Source of the DNA: Halorussus ruber | GTDB taxonomy: Archaea > Halobacteriota > Halobacteria > Halobacteriales > Haladaptataceae | DNA length: 64,000 bases | Assembly: GCF_004765785.1 (NCBI RefSeq) | Contig: NZ_SBIT01000002.1 | Coordinates: 248,001-312,000 of the forward strand | Direction of reading: 5' to 3' | Shown here: positions 1 through 11,799 of the stretch, one piece after another | How the letters are laid out: every line of letters begins with the position of its first letter | How positions within the stretch are numbered: the stretch's first letter is position 1 | The notes under the pieces: generated by a model | What the model was told of the DNA's origin: nothing | Seen by the model: the letters and a program-made list of their open reading frames with translations, nothing else | The model's database searches: none | Position numbers and translations under genes: made by a program

Positions 1-21
1 CAATCCCTACCTCGGTCCACA

Positions 22-2082
<2,061 letters not shown>

Positions 2083-2168
2083 CGAGCGGCGATTCGTTTT
2101 CTCGCGGCCCATCACCGACGTTTCCCGCGAGTGGCGACTCACGCCTATTCGCCGACACCGCCCCAAGT

Positions 2169-2184
2169 ATTAGATGCATCTAAT
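2169..2184. promoter_or_regulatory. Perfect 16-bp palindrome, candidate DtxR/MntR-family operator
   Basis: ATTAGATGCATCTAAT reads identically on both strands. It lies about 20 bp upstream of an AT-rich TATA-like stretch (around 2203-2212) in front of the predicted manganese exporter. Its outer half-sites TTAG..CTAA match the form of operators bound by the DtxR/SirR/IdeR family of metal-dependent regulators. Position upstream of the promoter would suit metal-dependent activation of an exporter. The regulator assignment is inference; the palindrome is seen directly. Confidence 0.6.
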
Positions 2185-2355
2185 TCTCTGATTTGATAGG
2201 CACTATTTTATGTTTGCGTGTCTCAACTCCACACGCCCGATATCCATGCTAGTCGAAAAAGCGTCGTCTACTCTCCACAGACGCTCGGAAGAGCGAGCAG
2301 TTCGGCCGAGCGAGAGCGTCGAATTCGAGGCCACGTTGCCGGAGGTGCTGGCGGC

Positions 2356-3591
2356 GTGATAGACCTCCAGCAAGCCATCGACATCTTCGTCTTCTCGGTC
2401 AGGGACGGCTTCGTGCAGGTCAGCGCGTTCGTCGCCGTCACGGTCCTGTTGTTCAGCTACGTCCAGTACCGGACCGGCGGTCGCATCGTCCAACTCCTCG
2501 AAAACAACGAGAAGCTCCAGCCAATCGCTGGCGGCCTCCTCGGTCTGACTCCCGGCTGTGGCGGTGCCATCATCGCCATGCCGCTGTACGTCCGCGGGAC
2601 GATAAGCTTCGGCACGGTCGTCGCCGCGCTCGCTGCGACCGCTGGCGACTCCGCGTTCGTCATCCTCGCGCTGGCCCCGGAAGCCGCAATCTACGCCTAC
2701 GGGATGGCGTTCGTCGCCGCGGTTCTGTTCGGCTACGCCATCGACCGCTGGGGCCTCGGCGTCGGGCGAGTGGACGACGCTGTCGAGCGAGTCAGCCGCC
2801 CGATGACCGACGGCGGATTCGCCACCACGAGCGTCGCCGAGGGCGGCCCGAGCATCCCGGAGTACGAGCAGGACGCCGCCTGCGGTCACGGCCCCAGTAC
2901 GGAACCCGGCGAAACCACTGCGTCCCATCTTATGACGACGCTCAGCCACGGCGTCCACGTCCTCTGGTGGGTCGTCGCCGTCGCCGGTCTCGTCGCTGGC
3001 GTGGAGTACCTGCGCCGCGGTGCCCCGGAGGTCGCGCTCGAGTTCGGTCCGACGTTCTTCGGCCTGTTCACGGTCGCCGGACTCGTCGGGACCTCGGCCT
3101 CGTTCTACCTCTACTTCGTCGGCCGCCGGTTCATCGGCGAGGGCGAGACCGGCCGAGTCCGCGACGACTTCGCCAGCACCTACGAGACCTTCCAGCACGC
3201 CGCCATGGAGACCAGCATGGTCACGGTCTGGGTCATCGCGGCCTACCTTCTGTACGAGTACGGCATGGTCGTCTTCGCGCTGGACATCGGTGCGCTCGCC
3301 GCCGCGGCGGGCGTCCTCGCTCCGGTCGCAGGTGCGGCGCTCGGCCTCGTCCCCGGCTGTGCGCCCCAAATCGTCTTCGCAGCGCTCTACGCGAACGGCG
3401 AGATTCCCTTCTCGGCGCTCACCGCCAACGCCATCAGTCAGGACGGCGACGCGCTGTTCCCCCTGATGGCAATCGACATGAAGGCCGCCATCATCGCCAC
3501 GATTTACACGACGATTCCGGCGCTCGTCGTCGGCGTCGGCGTCTACGCGCTCTGGCCCTACGCCAGCTTCGGCTTCGGCGTCCTCGGCTGA
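2356..3591 (+). CDS. Putative manganese/heavy-metal exporter, 10-TM permease (ArsP_2-like)
   Basis: Polytopic membrane protein of about 411 residues with roughly ten hydrophobic helices in two related halves. Each half carries a conserved turn, GLTPGCGGA (early) and GLVPGCAPQ (late), typical of the putative manganese transporter/ArsP_2 family. A His/acid-rich cytoplasmic loop separates the halves. The start is taken as GTG 2356: a strong Shine-Dalgarno GGAGGTG at 2341-2347 precedes it by 8 nt and the next residues run into the first helix. An upstream ATG-like extension to 2218 would add 46 Arg/Ser-rich residues that do not look coding. The DtxR-type palindrome upstream supports metal homeostasis; Mn2+ as substrate is inferred from family knowledge. 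Confidence 0.75.
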   Translation: MIDLQQAIDIFVFSVRDGFVQVSAFVAVTVLLFSYVQYRTGGRIVQLLENNEKLQPIAGGLLGLTPGCGGAIIAMPLYVRGTISFGTVVAALAATAGDSAFVILALAPEAAIYAYGMAFVAAVLFGYAIDRWGLGVGRVDDAVERVSRPMTDGGFATTSVAEGGPSIPEYEQDAACGHGPSTEPGETTASHLMTTLSHGVHVLWWVVAVAGLVAGVEYLRRGAPEVALEFGPTFFGLFTVAGLVGTSASFYLYFVGRRFIGEGETGRVRDDFASTYETFQHAAMETSMVTVWVIAAYLLYEYGMVVFALDIGALAAAAGVLAPVAGAALGLVPGCAPQIVFAALYANGEIPFSALTANAISQDGDALFPLMAIDMKAAIIATIYTTIPALVVGVGVYALWPYASFGFGVLG

Positions 3592-3599
3592 CGCAATCG

Positions 3600-3935
3600 G
3601 TGATTCCGTGCGACCACCCCTTCACCACCTACTTCGTCATCGAACACGAGGAGCCGGAAATCGGGAGCGCGGACGCCACCGAGGCCGATTACTACGAAGT
3701 CGAGAAATACAACCGGGTCTGGGGCGGCGGCAGGGGCACGGACGGAGACCGCATCGAGATTCCCTGCTTCCGGCGGTCGCTCCGGGGCGTCGTCGGACCG
3801 ATGTTCGAGGCGGGGTTCGTTCTGGAGGTCCTGCGAGAGCCGCGGCCGCCGGAGACAGACGGCCCGCTCGCGTACTTCGAGGACCACACGCCGCGGTTTC
3901 TGGTCGTCCGGGCGAGAAAATCCGAGAGAGGGTGA
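3600..3935 (+). pseudogene. C-terminal remnant of a class I SAM-dependent methyltransferase
   Basis: The frame encodes about 111 residues that resemble only the last third of haloarchaeal class I methyltransferases. Matching features are the segment EADYYEVEKYNRVW, then CFRRSLRGVV..MFEAGFVLEVLREPRP, and a final strand FLVVRARK. The N-terminal Rossmann part with the glycine-rich SAM motif is absent: upstream is the end of the exporter gene (9 nt away) in another frame. No ATG is available; GTG 3600 opens the fragment. It is probably a deletion relic left when the exporter gene came to lie next to it. A separately expressed short protein cannot be excluded. Confidence 0.65.
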
Positions 3936-4045
3936 GACGAGCCGAAATCAGTCGCTCTCGGCGTCCTGCACGTCGCCATTTCGGGATTTGTCGCGGCGAC
4001 CGAAGGAGTGGCGGCCTCCTCGACGGCAATGGATGAACCTAATTA

Positions 4046-4100
4046 TCTAACAGCATATTTGTGGCCTTCATTAAGGCTTTTTTACCGCCGTTCTGTTAGA
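4046..4100. promoter_or_regulatory. TATA-like promoter flanked by an 8-bp inverted repeat
   Basis: Arms TCTAACAG (4046-4053) and CTGTTAGA (4093-4100) are perfect reverse complements 39 nt apart. They enclose the TATA-like run TTTTTTACC around 4077-4085. The TATA lies about 27-30 nt upstream of ATG 4111, so a leaderless transcript beginning at the small ORF is predicted. The arms bracket the core promoter and could be paired operator half-sites or a stem-loop. The preceding 3936-4045 stretch holds no supported gene. Confidence 0.45.
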
Positions 4101-4110
4101 CGCGGGCACC

Positions 4111-4185
4111 ATGAATCAGCAGACAGCGGACGCTCGCTCGAACCCCGGACACCCCCTCCAGGCCTCAACAGGAGGGTTCACCTAG
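4111..4185 (+). CDS. Small ORF, 24 residues, possible leaderless leader peptide
   Basis: ATG 4111 opens a 24-codon frame (MNQQTADARS...) ending at TAG 4183-4185, immediately followed by ATG 4186 of a second small frame. Its start lies at the expected distance for a leaderless mRNA from the TATA-like box near 4080. The product is hydrophilic with no motif. It may be a short upstream peptide ahead of the TauE/SafE permease operon. Homology cannot be judged at this length. Confidence 0.35.
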   Translation: MNQQTADARSNPGHPLQASTGGFT

Positions 4186-4344
4186 ATGGACCGCTCGTCG
4201 TCTCTCCGGGAGGAACCGAGCGTTGCAGACGAACTCGGTGATAACAGACACTCGTTCTCACGAAAATTCTCGACGCGCTCGTCGGTAGCGTCACAGGTAC
4301 ACTCGACGCGGGGTTCGGTCCCGGCGGAGCAGCAAACCAACTAA
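4186..4344 (+). CDS. Small ORF, 52 residues, upstream of the permease
   Basis: This frame begins at the base after the stop of the preceding small ORF (TAG then ATG with no gap) and ends with TAA 4342-4344, 21 nt before the permease start. The product is Ser/Arg-rich (MDRSSSLREE...) and shows no membrane segment or known motif. Tight packing between a promoter and a transporter suggests it is translated on the same mRNA, but residue composition is not typical of acidic haloarchaeal proteins, so it may be non-coding. Confidence 0.25.
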   Translation: MDRSSSLREEPSVADELGDNRHSFSRKFSTRSSVASQVHSTRGSVPAEQQTN

Positions 4345-4365
4345 CCACGAGAGTCATCGACAACA

Positions 4366-5463
4366 ATGCCACTCGAAAACGTCGGGAACACTCCGTCCTA
4401 CAGCCAGATTCAGAAGTCGTTCCTGAAGTATCAGCACCTGTTCGTGTTCACCGCCCCGGTGCTGTTCGTCACCGCGGTGTACTTGTTCGCACCCACGGGC
4501 ACCACGAGTTCGGGATACTGGTTAGAGTACTGGTGGCTCTTCCCGTTCTTCCTCGCGGGCGCGACCATCGTCAACACCGTGGGAATCAGCGGGTCGGCCA
4601 TCTTCGTGCCCTTCCTCATCTTCATCTTCCCGCTGTTCGCCTACCCGCTCGAACCCGAGACCATCGTGAAGGTCGGCCTCATCAGCGAGGCGTTCGGCCT
4701 GTCGAGTTCGGCCGTCGCGTTCATCCAGTACGGACTGGTGGACCGCCGACTCGCGCTCACGCTGGTCGCCGGGTCGATTCCGTTCGTCATCGGCGGCGCG
4801 CTCCTCTCGTTCGTCATCCCCGAAGTGGTGTTCCACTCGCTTCTGGGACTGGCGCTCATGGCGGCGTCCTACCTCCTGTTCAAGGCCGACCTCGGCCACG
4901 GGGAGTCTGACAGTTCCACCGAGTCCGAGACGATGGCCGACGGCGGCGAGTCGCGCGACCTCCCCGACGACAGCGGGAAACTCGGCCCCGCTGGCGTCCG
5001 CACCGACGAGGAGGGCACCGTGACCCGAGTGGACCGCGAGGGCGACGACTACGTCTACACTCGCGGGGGCTACCTGCGCCGGTTCGCCAACTACAGCATC
5101 GGCGGGACGTTTCAGGGGCTGGCCGGGTTCGGCATCGGCGAGTTGGGCATCATCTCGATGCTCGGCACGTCGGTCCCGGTCCGGGTCGCCATCGGGACCA
5201 ACCACATCGTGGTCGCGCTGACCGCCATCTTGGCCTCGGTGGTCCACGTCTTCGGCGGCGGACTGGTCGGCGGTCACTCGCTGAGCATCGCCAGCACGCC
5301 GTGGAACATGGTGGTGTTCACCGTCCCGGCGACGGTCACGGGCGGCCAAATCGCGCCCTACGTCTCCAACGCGCTCGACACGGGGACCATCAAGAAGTTC
5401 GTCGGCGCGCTGTTCGCAATCATCTCGGTCGCGCTGTTCCTGATGGCGGCGGGGGGTTTCTGA
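4366..5463 (+). CDS. TauE/SafE-family membrane permease (putative sulfite/anion exporter)
   Basis: Membrane protein of 365 residues, longer than the usual 250-270 of the family because a hydrophilic acidic loop (about residues 180-235, rich in Ser, Asp and Glu) separates two four-helix halves. Each half carries the family's Gly-rich signature: GATIVNTVGISGSAIFVPFL early and GTFQGLAGFGIGELGIISML late. Members export sulfite, sulfonates or other small anions; the substrate here cannot be read from sequence. The ATG is preceded by AT-poor leader and two small ORFs. A UspA gene follows after 1 nt, so the two are probably one transcription unit. Confidence 0.85.
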   Translation: MPLENVGNTPSYSQIQKSFLKYQHLFVFTAPVLFVTAVYLFAPTGTTSSGYWLEYWWLFPFFLAGATIVNTVGISGSAIFVPFLIFIFPLFAYPLEPETIVKVGLISEAFGLSSSAVAFIQYGLVDRRLALTLVAGSIPFVIGGALLSFVIPEVVFHSLLGLALMAASYLLFKADLGHGESDSSTESETMADGGESRDLPDDSGKLGPAGVRTDEEGTVTRVDREGDDYVYTRGGYLRRFANYSIGGTFQGLAGFGIGELGIISMLGTSVPVRVAIGTNHIVVALTAILASVVHVFGGGLVGGHSLSIASTPWNMVVFTVPATVTGGQIAPYVSNALDTGTIKKFVGALFAIISVALFLMAAGGF

Positions 5464-5464
5464 G

Positions 5465-5902
5465 ATGTATCAGGACATCCTCCTGCCGACCGACGGCAGC
5501 GACGGGACCGTCGCGTCGGTGACCCACGCGGGCGAACTCGCCGAGACCTACGACGCGACGGTCCACGTGCTGGCGGTCGCGGACAGCCGCAACCGGTTCG
5601 AGAGTCCGTCGAGCGGCGTGGCCCCCGAAGCGTGGACCGAGGCCGAGCGCGAACGCGCCGAGCAAGCCATCGAGAACGCGACGATGGCGCTCCCCGACGA
5701 CGCGTCCGTCGAGACGGTCGTCGCCGAGGGCGTGCCCCAGACCCAGATTCTCGACTACGTGGACGCCAAGGACATCGACGTGGTCGTGATGGCGACGCAC
5801 GGTCGGACGGGTCTGGACCACTACCTCATCGGGAGCGTCACGGAGAAAGTCGTCCGGAAGTCGCCAGCGCCGGTACTGACGGTCAGAATCGACGAGGAGT
5901 AG
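5465..5902 (+). CDS. Universal stress protein, UspA family
   Basis: Single-domain Usp of 145 residues. The start MYQDILLPTDGSDG, the central VVVMATHGRTGLDH segment and the C-terminal GSVTEKVVRKSPAPVLTV are the canonical nucleotide-binding Usp signature (G-2x-G-9x-G-S/T), so ATP binding is likely. It sits 1 nt after the stop of the TauE/SafE permease, an arrangement common for transporters with a soluble Usp partner that may sense nucleotide state. No membrane segment. Confidence 0.93.
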   Translation: MYQDILLPTDGSDGTVASVTHAGELAETYDATVHVLAVADSRNRFESPSSGVAPEAWTEAERERAEQAIENATMALPDDASVETVVAEGVPQTQILDYVDAKDIDVVVMATHGRTGLDHYLIGSVTEKVVRKSPAPVLTVRIDEE

Positions 5903-5923
5903 GTTCTCCTCGTTCCGCGGAAA

Positions 5924-6124
5924 CTACTTCTCGCCGGAGAACGCCTCGGTCCGCATCTCGACGTAGCGACTGGGCCACTCGGTCAGGTGCGTCCCGAGCC
6001 GTTTCGGGATGGCTTCGAGCCTGTCTACCGCAGAGACGAGTCGCCCCGTTGAACTGCGCTCTCGTCCGTTCTCGTCGGAAGCAACGTCGTCGTAGCCTCT
6101 GGGAGGGTCACTCTCGAAGCTCAT
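5924..6124 (-). CDS. Hypothetical small acidic protein (66 aa)
   Basis: Short frame convergent with the UspA gene. The protein (MSFESDPPRGYDDV...) is hydrophilic and looks like coding haloarchaeal sequence, with a helix-forming centre (LVSAVDRLEAIPKRLGTHL) and aromatic C-terminal half. ATG at 6124 is chosen; a TTG three codons further upstream is less likely. No recognised domain. The upstream bases contain a short repeat of TGCACAA/TTGTGCA type that could be an operator. Function unknown. Confidence 0.5.
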   Translation of the reverse strand: MSFESDPPRGYDDVASDENGRERSSTGRLVSAVDRLEAIPKRLGTHLTEWPSRYVEMRTEAFSGEK

Positions 6125-6452
6125 GCGTGTCAATGTTGTGCATTGAGGATAGTAAACCCCCGTGTTTCGGTGAACGAAACTCCGGCGTGTTGGCCCGAGG
6201 CGGAATACGAGCGTAGAGAAATATAATCATACGCTTACCATAACTAATTATGTCTTATAGAAACAATTATATTTGTGAAAAATCGGCCGCGTCCAACGAG
6301 CGCGCCCGGCCTCACAGCAGTACAGCGCGGAAGCTCACTCCTTTAGGGTGGGAGGAAGCGCGTAAACTCTATGGCACAGACCACCGATACTAGCAGGGAC
6401 GACTCCCGAAATAATCGTTGACTATATAAACAAAGTTCCTAAAAAGTCTCAC
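6125..6452. other. Gene-free region containing the left end of the IS1341-type element
   Basis: The first half is AT-rich (6215-6290), with several TATA-like and AACAATT runs and no ORF. At 6334-6354 an imperfect hairpin (CTCACTCC ... GGTGGGAG, two mismatches) sits in a GGAAGCTCAC...GGAGGAAGC context, similar in style to the subterminal structures of IS200/IS605 left ends. A TATA-like TATATAAAC lies at about 6422-6430, 25 nt before the tnpB start. No tnpA is present. Confidence 0.45.
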
Positions 6453-7689
<1,237 letters not shown>

Positions 7690-7703
<14 letters not shown>

Positions 7704-8838
7704 ATGACCGCTCGCGTTCTTCGACTTCCATCTCGGCGTCGAACTCCTCGCGCTCCGCGCCGACCTCCTCGCCGTTCGACTCCTCGAGCATCTCGTCCAC
7801 GTCGTCCAGACCGAGCAACTCCTCGGTTTCGGCGTCGAACTCCAGACTCTCCAGCGACTCGCCGTCGCCCGCCACGTCGCTGCCGGTGAGGTGCTTGCCG
7901 TAGCGACCCACCAGCGACGAGAGTTCCTGCGGGAGGACGAAACTGGTCGAGTCGCCCTGTCCGATGGCGTCTAACGTCTCCATCCCCTTGTCGATGACCG
8001 CGCGCTCGCCCATCGACTCGGCGGACTTGGCGCGCAGGACGGTCGAAATCGAGTCGCCTTGGGCCTCCAGAATCTGGCTCTGCTTCTCGCCCTGCGCCCG
8101 GATGACGTTCGAGGCCTTCTCGCCCTGCGCTCGTTCGACCGCGCTCCGGCGCTCGCCCTGCGCTTCCAGAATCATCGCCCGCCGCCTGCGCTCGGCGGCG
8201 GTCTGTTGCTCCATCGCGCTCACGACGGTCGGCGTGGGCATCACCTTCTGGACCTCGACGCTCTCGACGCGGACGCCCCACTCGTCCGTGGGTCGGTCTA
8301 GCTCCTCGTGGATTCGGCTGTTTATCTCCTTCTGCTGACTCAGGGTCTCGTCGAGTTCCATGTCGCCGATGACCGCCCGGAGCGTGGTCTGGGCGAGGTC
8401 CGAGACGGCTTTCTCGTAGTCCTCGACCTCCAGATACGCCTTCTCGGCGTCCATCACCCGGATGTAGATGACCGCGTCGGCGGTGACGGGCGAGTTGTCC
8501 TCGGTGATGGCCTCCTGTTCGGGCACGTCGAGGGTCTGGGTCCGCATGTCGAAGGTGTGAGTCTTGCTCACCAGCGGCGGGACGATGTTGAGGCCCGGAC
8601 TCAGCAGTTTCCGGTACTCGCCGAACACCGTCAGCGCGCGCTTCTCGTAGGGGCCGACGATTTCGACCGCGCTGGACAGCACCGCAATCGCCAGCCCGAG
8701 CGCCAGCAGACCGAGGATTACCGCGGGGTCCATGAAAGGCAGCAGAAAGAGGAGGGCGAAGACCGCGACGACGACCGCCAGTAGGCGCGTGATACTGACC
8801 CCGGCGGTGAGTCGCCCCAGTTCGTAGAACGGGTTCAT
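7690..8838 (-). CDS. SPFH/Band 7 (stomatin/prohibitin-like) membrane protein
   Basis: 382 residues: two N-terminal hydrophobic helices (about 16-60), then the SPFH domain (GPYEKRALTVFGEYRKLLSPGLN ... TFDMRTQTLDVPEQEAITEDN ... DAVIYIRV), a coiled-coil rich in repeated EAQGE/AQGEK units, and an acidic C-tail. Such proteins form oligomeric scaffolds on the inner membrane face and often regulate proteases; no NfeD partner is adjacent. The last codons (STHE) and stop lie inside the right-end hairpin of the adjacent IS element, so the native C-terminus seems to have been replaced by IS sequence. The gene is convergent with tnpB with a 14-nt overlap. Confidence 0.9.
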
Positions 8839-8931
8839 GTTGCTCAGTCGATGCTATGGGCGCGTACCCTTTGACGTTTGCGCCGCGGGACACCACGACG
8901 TATTTTGTCGCTGGCCGGACAAGGCAAGCGT

Positions 8932-9273
8932 ATGTCGAACACGCGAGTCGCGCTGGCGAAGGGGTTCTCGGTCGCGGTCGTCGTCCTGCTGGTCGCTATC
9001 GGCGCGTACGTCCTCCTCGCGCTCGGCGGGTTCTCACAGGACGGACTGCTCTACTACCTGCTGACCCTCTCGTTCGCGCTGACGGGGGCGCGAGGCATCT
9101 GGGCCGAGCGCTACAAGATTGCGACCATCGGCGCGGTCGGGATGTTCGTGGCGGCCGCGATTCAGGGCGTACAGGGTGCGCTCGCGGTCGGACTGTCGAT
9201 TCTGTTGCTGGTCGCGCTTGTCGTGGGGTACTCGGGCCGGACGCGGGAGCAACTGAAGAATACCGACGCCTGA
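8932..9273 (+). CDS. Hypothetical four-helix membrane protein (113 aa)
   Basis: The product has four predicted transmembrane helices in 113 residues (VAVVVLLVAIGAYVLLAL; a short second helix around LLYYLLTLSFAL; ATIGAVGMFVAAAIQGV; LAVGLSILLLVALVVGY) and a polar C-tail. ATG 8932 is chosen because a TATA-like TATTTTGTC lies about 30 nt upstream; the extension to 8878 reads as basic non-coding sequence. It is divergent from the SPFH gene. No family recognised. Confidence 0.6.
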   Translation: MSNTRVALAKGFSVAVVVLLVAIGAYVLLALGGFSQDGLLYYLLTLSFALTGARGIWAERYKIATIGAVGMFVAAAIQGVQGALAVGLSILLLVALVVGYSGRTREQLKNTDA

Positions 9274-9323
9274 GCCATACCTAATACCGTAAGGCGTTTG
9301 GTTCGTCCGACTTATGTGTAGGT

Positions 9324-9527
9324 ATGAGCGACGTTGCCCGCGACGACTTCGATTTTCTTGGCGAGCAACTTCTAAAGAAGTCGCAAACTCGCCCGCTTCG
9401 AGAGGAGATGGAGTCGTTCCTCAAAGAACACGAGTCTGAAGAAGACCTCGAATCGCTTCGCCGCCGCGCGAAGGGTGGAGAGAAGTTGTCGGAAATCGTC
9501 AAACAGGACCGAGACGAGCGATTCTAA
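9324..9527 (+). CDS. Putative antitoxin (VapB-like) of a PIN-toxin pair
   Basis: 67-residue charged, helical protein (MSDVARDDFDFLGEQLL...) without membrane segments. It ends 2 nt before a PIN-domain gene, the usual order of VapBC operons (antitoxin first). Heptad-like Leu/Glu spacing in the C-terminal half would suit toxin wrapping. No ribbon-helix-helix or AbrB motif is obvious, so the family is not assigned; the call rests mainly on context. Confidence 0.65.
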   Translation: MSDVARDDFDFLGEQLLKKSQTRPLREEMESFLKEHESEEDLESLRRRAKGGEKLSEIVKQDRDERF

Positions 9528-9529
9528 CA

Positions 9530-9979
9530 ATGCAAAATCTCTTCTTCGATACCTCCGCACTCGTCAAGCGATACTACGAGGAACCCGGAACGGAATTCGT
9601 AGATTCACTCGTTACTGACGACGATACGAAGGTCGTGTTGACTTCCATCGCAGTAGTCGAGACGGTTTCGGCGTTTCGCCGGAAGTACAACCGCGAAGAC
9701 ATCGGCGACGACGTTCTGGACGAACTACTCGCGTCCTTCTTCGACGAGGCCCTTTCCGACTTTCTCATACTACCAACCGAAGAGTCGCTACTGGTCAATT
9801 CGTTCGAGTTAGTTCTCGATGACGACCTGCGAACTCTCGACAGCCTACAGCTCTCTGCGGCTCTGTCCGTCTCCGAAAACGTCGAGGAACTGGTTTTCGT
9901 TAGCGCCGATAAAGAGTTAGTTTCCCTTGCCGAGAACAAAGGTCTGCAAACCCAAAACCCCGACGAAGCCGAAAACTGA
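9530..9979 (+). CDS. PIN-domain ribonuclease toxin (VapC-like)
   Basis: 149 residues with the PIN fold signature: N-terminal FFDTSALVKRYY (Asp7), VVETVSAFRR with a conserved Glu near residue 44, RTLDSLQLSAAL with an Asp near 103, and VFVSADKEL with an Asp near 125. These four acids bind Mg2+ in VapC toxins, which cleave tRNA or rRNA. Encoded directly after the putative antitoxin and convergent with uvrC (2 nt apart). The RNA target is unknown. Confidence 0.85.
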   Translation: MQNLFFDTSALVKRYYEEPGTEFVDSLVTDDDTKVVLTSIAVVETVSAFRRKYNREDIGDDVLDELLASFFDEALSDFLILPTEESLLVNSFELVLDDDLRTLDSLQLSAALSVSENVEELVFVSADKELVSLAENKGLQTQNPDEAEN

Positions 9980-9981
9980 TT

Positions 9982-11790
9982 TCACAACCGCGTCTGAATC
10001 GTCTCGGCAGTCTTCTCACCCACACCCTCCACTTCCCGCAGTTCCTCGACCGACGCGGCCCGAAGGCCCTCGACGCTCCCGAAGCGCCGGAGGAGCGCCC
10101 TTCGAGTCTTCGGCCCTACACCCGGAACGTTGTCGAGTTCGGTCGAAACGTCGTCCCGCAGGGTCTGGTGGTACTGGACCGCGAAGCGGTGGGCCTCGTC
10201 GCGGACTCGCTGGAGGACGTGGAGGTGGTCGGCGTCGCTCGGCCAGTCGTAGGTTCCAGACGGCGTGACGACGATTTCCTCGTCCTTGGCGAGCGCGATT
10301 GCTGGCACGTCCCAGTCGGCGTCGGCGAGGGCCTCGCGGGCCGCCTCCAGTTGCCCCTCGCCGCCGTCGATGAGGAGCAAGTCGGGATTCGGGCGGTCGT
10401 CTCGGTCCTCGACTGCCCGGTCCGCGCGCCACCTGACGAGGTCGTACATGTTGGCGTAGTCGTCGTTCTGGTCGTCTAGCTTCTTGCGTCGGTAGCCCGA
10501 CTTGTCGGCCGACCCGTCGGCGAACACCACGTCGCTCCCGACAGCGTGCTTGCCCTGAGCGTGGCTCACGTCGAAGCCCTCGATTCGGCGCGGGACCGAA
10601 TCGAGGTCCAGCGCGTCCCGAAGCGCCGAGAGCGCGTCGGGTTCGCTCGCTCCTCGGCGGGCGTTCTTCAGCGCGAGGTCCACGAGGGTCGCCTCCCGGC
10701 CAGCGCCGGGCACGCGGGCCGCCACGCCCTCGCTTTCGAGCCAATCGAGGACCTCCTCGTCGTCCGGGCGGTCCGAAAAGAGGAGCGCGTCGGGCAGGTC
10801 GCGCTCGGTGTAGTACTGGGTCACGAACGCCGAGAGGACGGCGCTGGCCCGGGTATCGGCGTCCTCCGCGTCCCCTTCGGGAATCGTCACGGCGTGGCGC
10901 TCGCGGTCCACGAGTTGACCCGACTCGCTGTGGAGGCGCGCGACGGTCGCCGAGTCGCCTTCGAGGGCGACCCCCAGCACGTCCACGGCGCGCTCGTCGC
11001 TCTCGGTGGCGACCGCCTCGCCAGCGCCGCCGTGGAACCCCTCCACCGCGTCGAGTTTGTCCCGGAGATTCGCGGCGCGCTCGAACTCCTGATTTCCGGC
11101 GGCCTCCTCCATCTCCCGGCGGAGCGGGTCGGCGAGGACGCCCGTCTCGCCCTCGAAGAAGCGGACGACGGACTCCACGTCGGCGATGTACGAACCCCGG
11201 TCGATTTCGGCGGTGCAGGGCGCGGTGCAGAGGCCGATGTCGTAGTCGAGGCAGGGTCGGTCGCGGTTGGCGAACTTGTGGTCCGAACAGCCGCGGACGC
11301 CGTAGGTCTCCCGCAGGGCCTTCACGACCGTCTCGACGCGGGTCTTCTTCGTGAAGGGGCCGAACACCCGCGGGCCGGAGACCGTCGGATTCTCCGAGGT
11401 CGTCGCGCCGCCGTCGCTCCGGGCGCGGGCCTCGGGATTCGGGTCGCGGGTGATTTCGATGCGGGGGAACTCGTGGTCGGTGAGTTGGACGAGCGGATAG
11501 GACTTGTCGTCCTTCAGTCGGACGTTGTACCGCGGCTGGAACCGCTTGATGAGGTTGGCTTCCAGCAGGAGGGCTTGGGTCTCGGTGTCGGTGACCGAGT
11601 AGTCGATGCTGTCGGCGCGCTCGACCATCCGGCGGATGCGCCGACTCCGCGGGTCGGCGTAGGACCGCACCCGGTCCCGAATGTCGACGGCCTTGCCGAC
11701 GTAGACGACCGTCTCGCCGTCTTGAAACTGGTAGACTCCGGGTTGGCGTGGCAACTCGGCGGCGCGCTCTCGTACCGCGTCCCCGTCCAT
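9982..11790 (-). CDS. uvrC: UvrABC system protein C (excinuclease subunit C)
   Basis: Dual-incision nuclease of nucleotide excision repair, 602 residues. In order: GIY-YIG nuclease ([18 protein letters not shown], residues 18-35; 3' incision), a cysteine cluster near [21 protein letters not shown], a UVR motif (residues about 225-260) for UvrB contact, the RNase H-like domain ([19 protein letters not shown]; 5' incision, catalytic Asp in FDVSH), and C-terminal helix-hairpin-helix repeats ([25 protein letters not shown]). ATG at 11790 lies 9 nt after the stop of the upstream membrane-protein gene, suggesting cotranscription. Confidence 0.97.
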   Translation of the reverse strand: MDGDAVRERAAELPRQPGVYQFQDGETVVYVGKAVDIRDRVRSYADPRSRRIRRMVERADSIDYSVTDTETQALLLEANLIKRFQPRYNVRLKDDKSYPLVQLTDHEFPRIEITRDPNPEARARSDGGATTSENPTVSGPRVFGPFTKKTRVETVVKALRETYGVRGCSDHKFANRDRPCLDYDIGLCTAPCTAEIDRGSYIADVESVVRFFEGETGVLADPLRREMEEAAGNQEFERAANLRDKLDAVEGFHGGAGEAVATESDERAVDVLGVALEGDSATVARLHSESGQLVDRERHAVTIPEGDAEDADTRASAVLSAFVTQYYTERDLPDALLFSDRPDDEEVLDWLESEGVAARVPGAGREATLVDLALKNARRGASEPDALSALRDALDLDSVPRRIEGFDVSHAQGKHAVGSDVVFADGSADKSGYRRKKLDDQNDDYANMYDLVRWRADRAVEDRDDRPNPDLLLIDGGEGQLEAAREALADADWDVPAIALAKDEEIVVTPSGTYDWPSDADHLHVLQRVRDEAHRFAVQYHQTLRDDVSTELDNVPGVGPKTRRALLRRFGSVEGLRAASVEELREVEGVGEKTAETIQTRL

Positions 11791-11799
11791 CGAGCGAGG

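Noticed and set aside
3936-4040. Minus-strand C-terminal frame ending VQDAESD
   Set aside because: Resembles a real protein tail but has no start codon before a stop upstream; at most a remnant too short to call.
4008-4241. 77-codon plus-strand frame across the promoter at 4080
   Set aside because: It crosses the TATA-like box and both small ORFs in another frame and has random composition.
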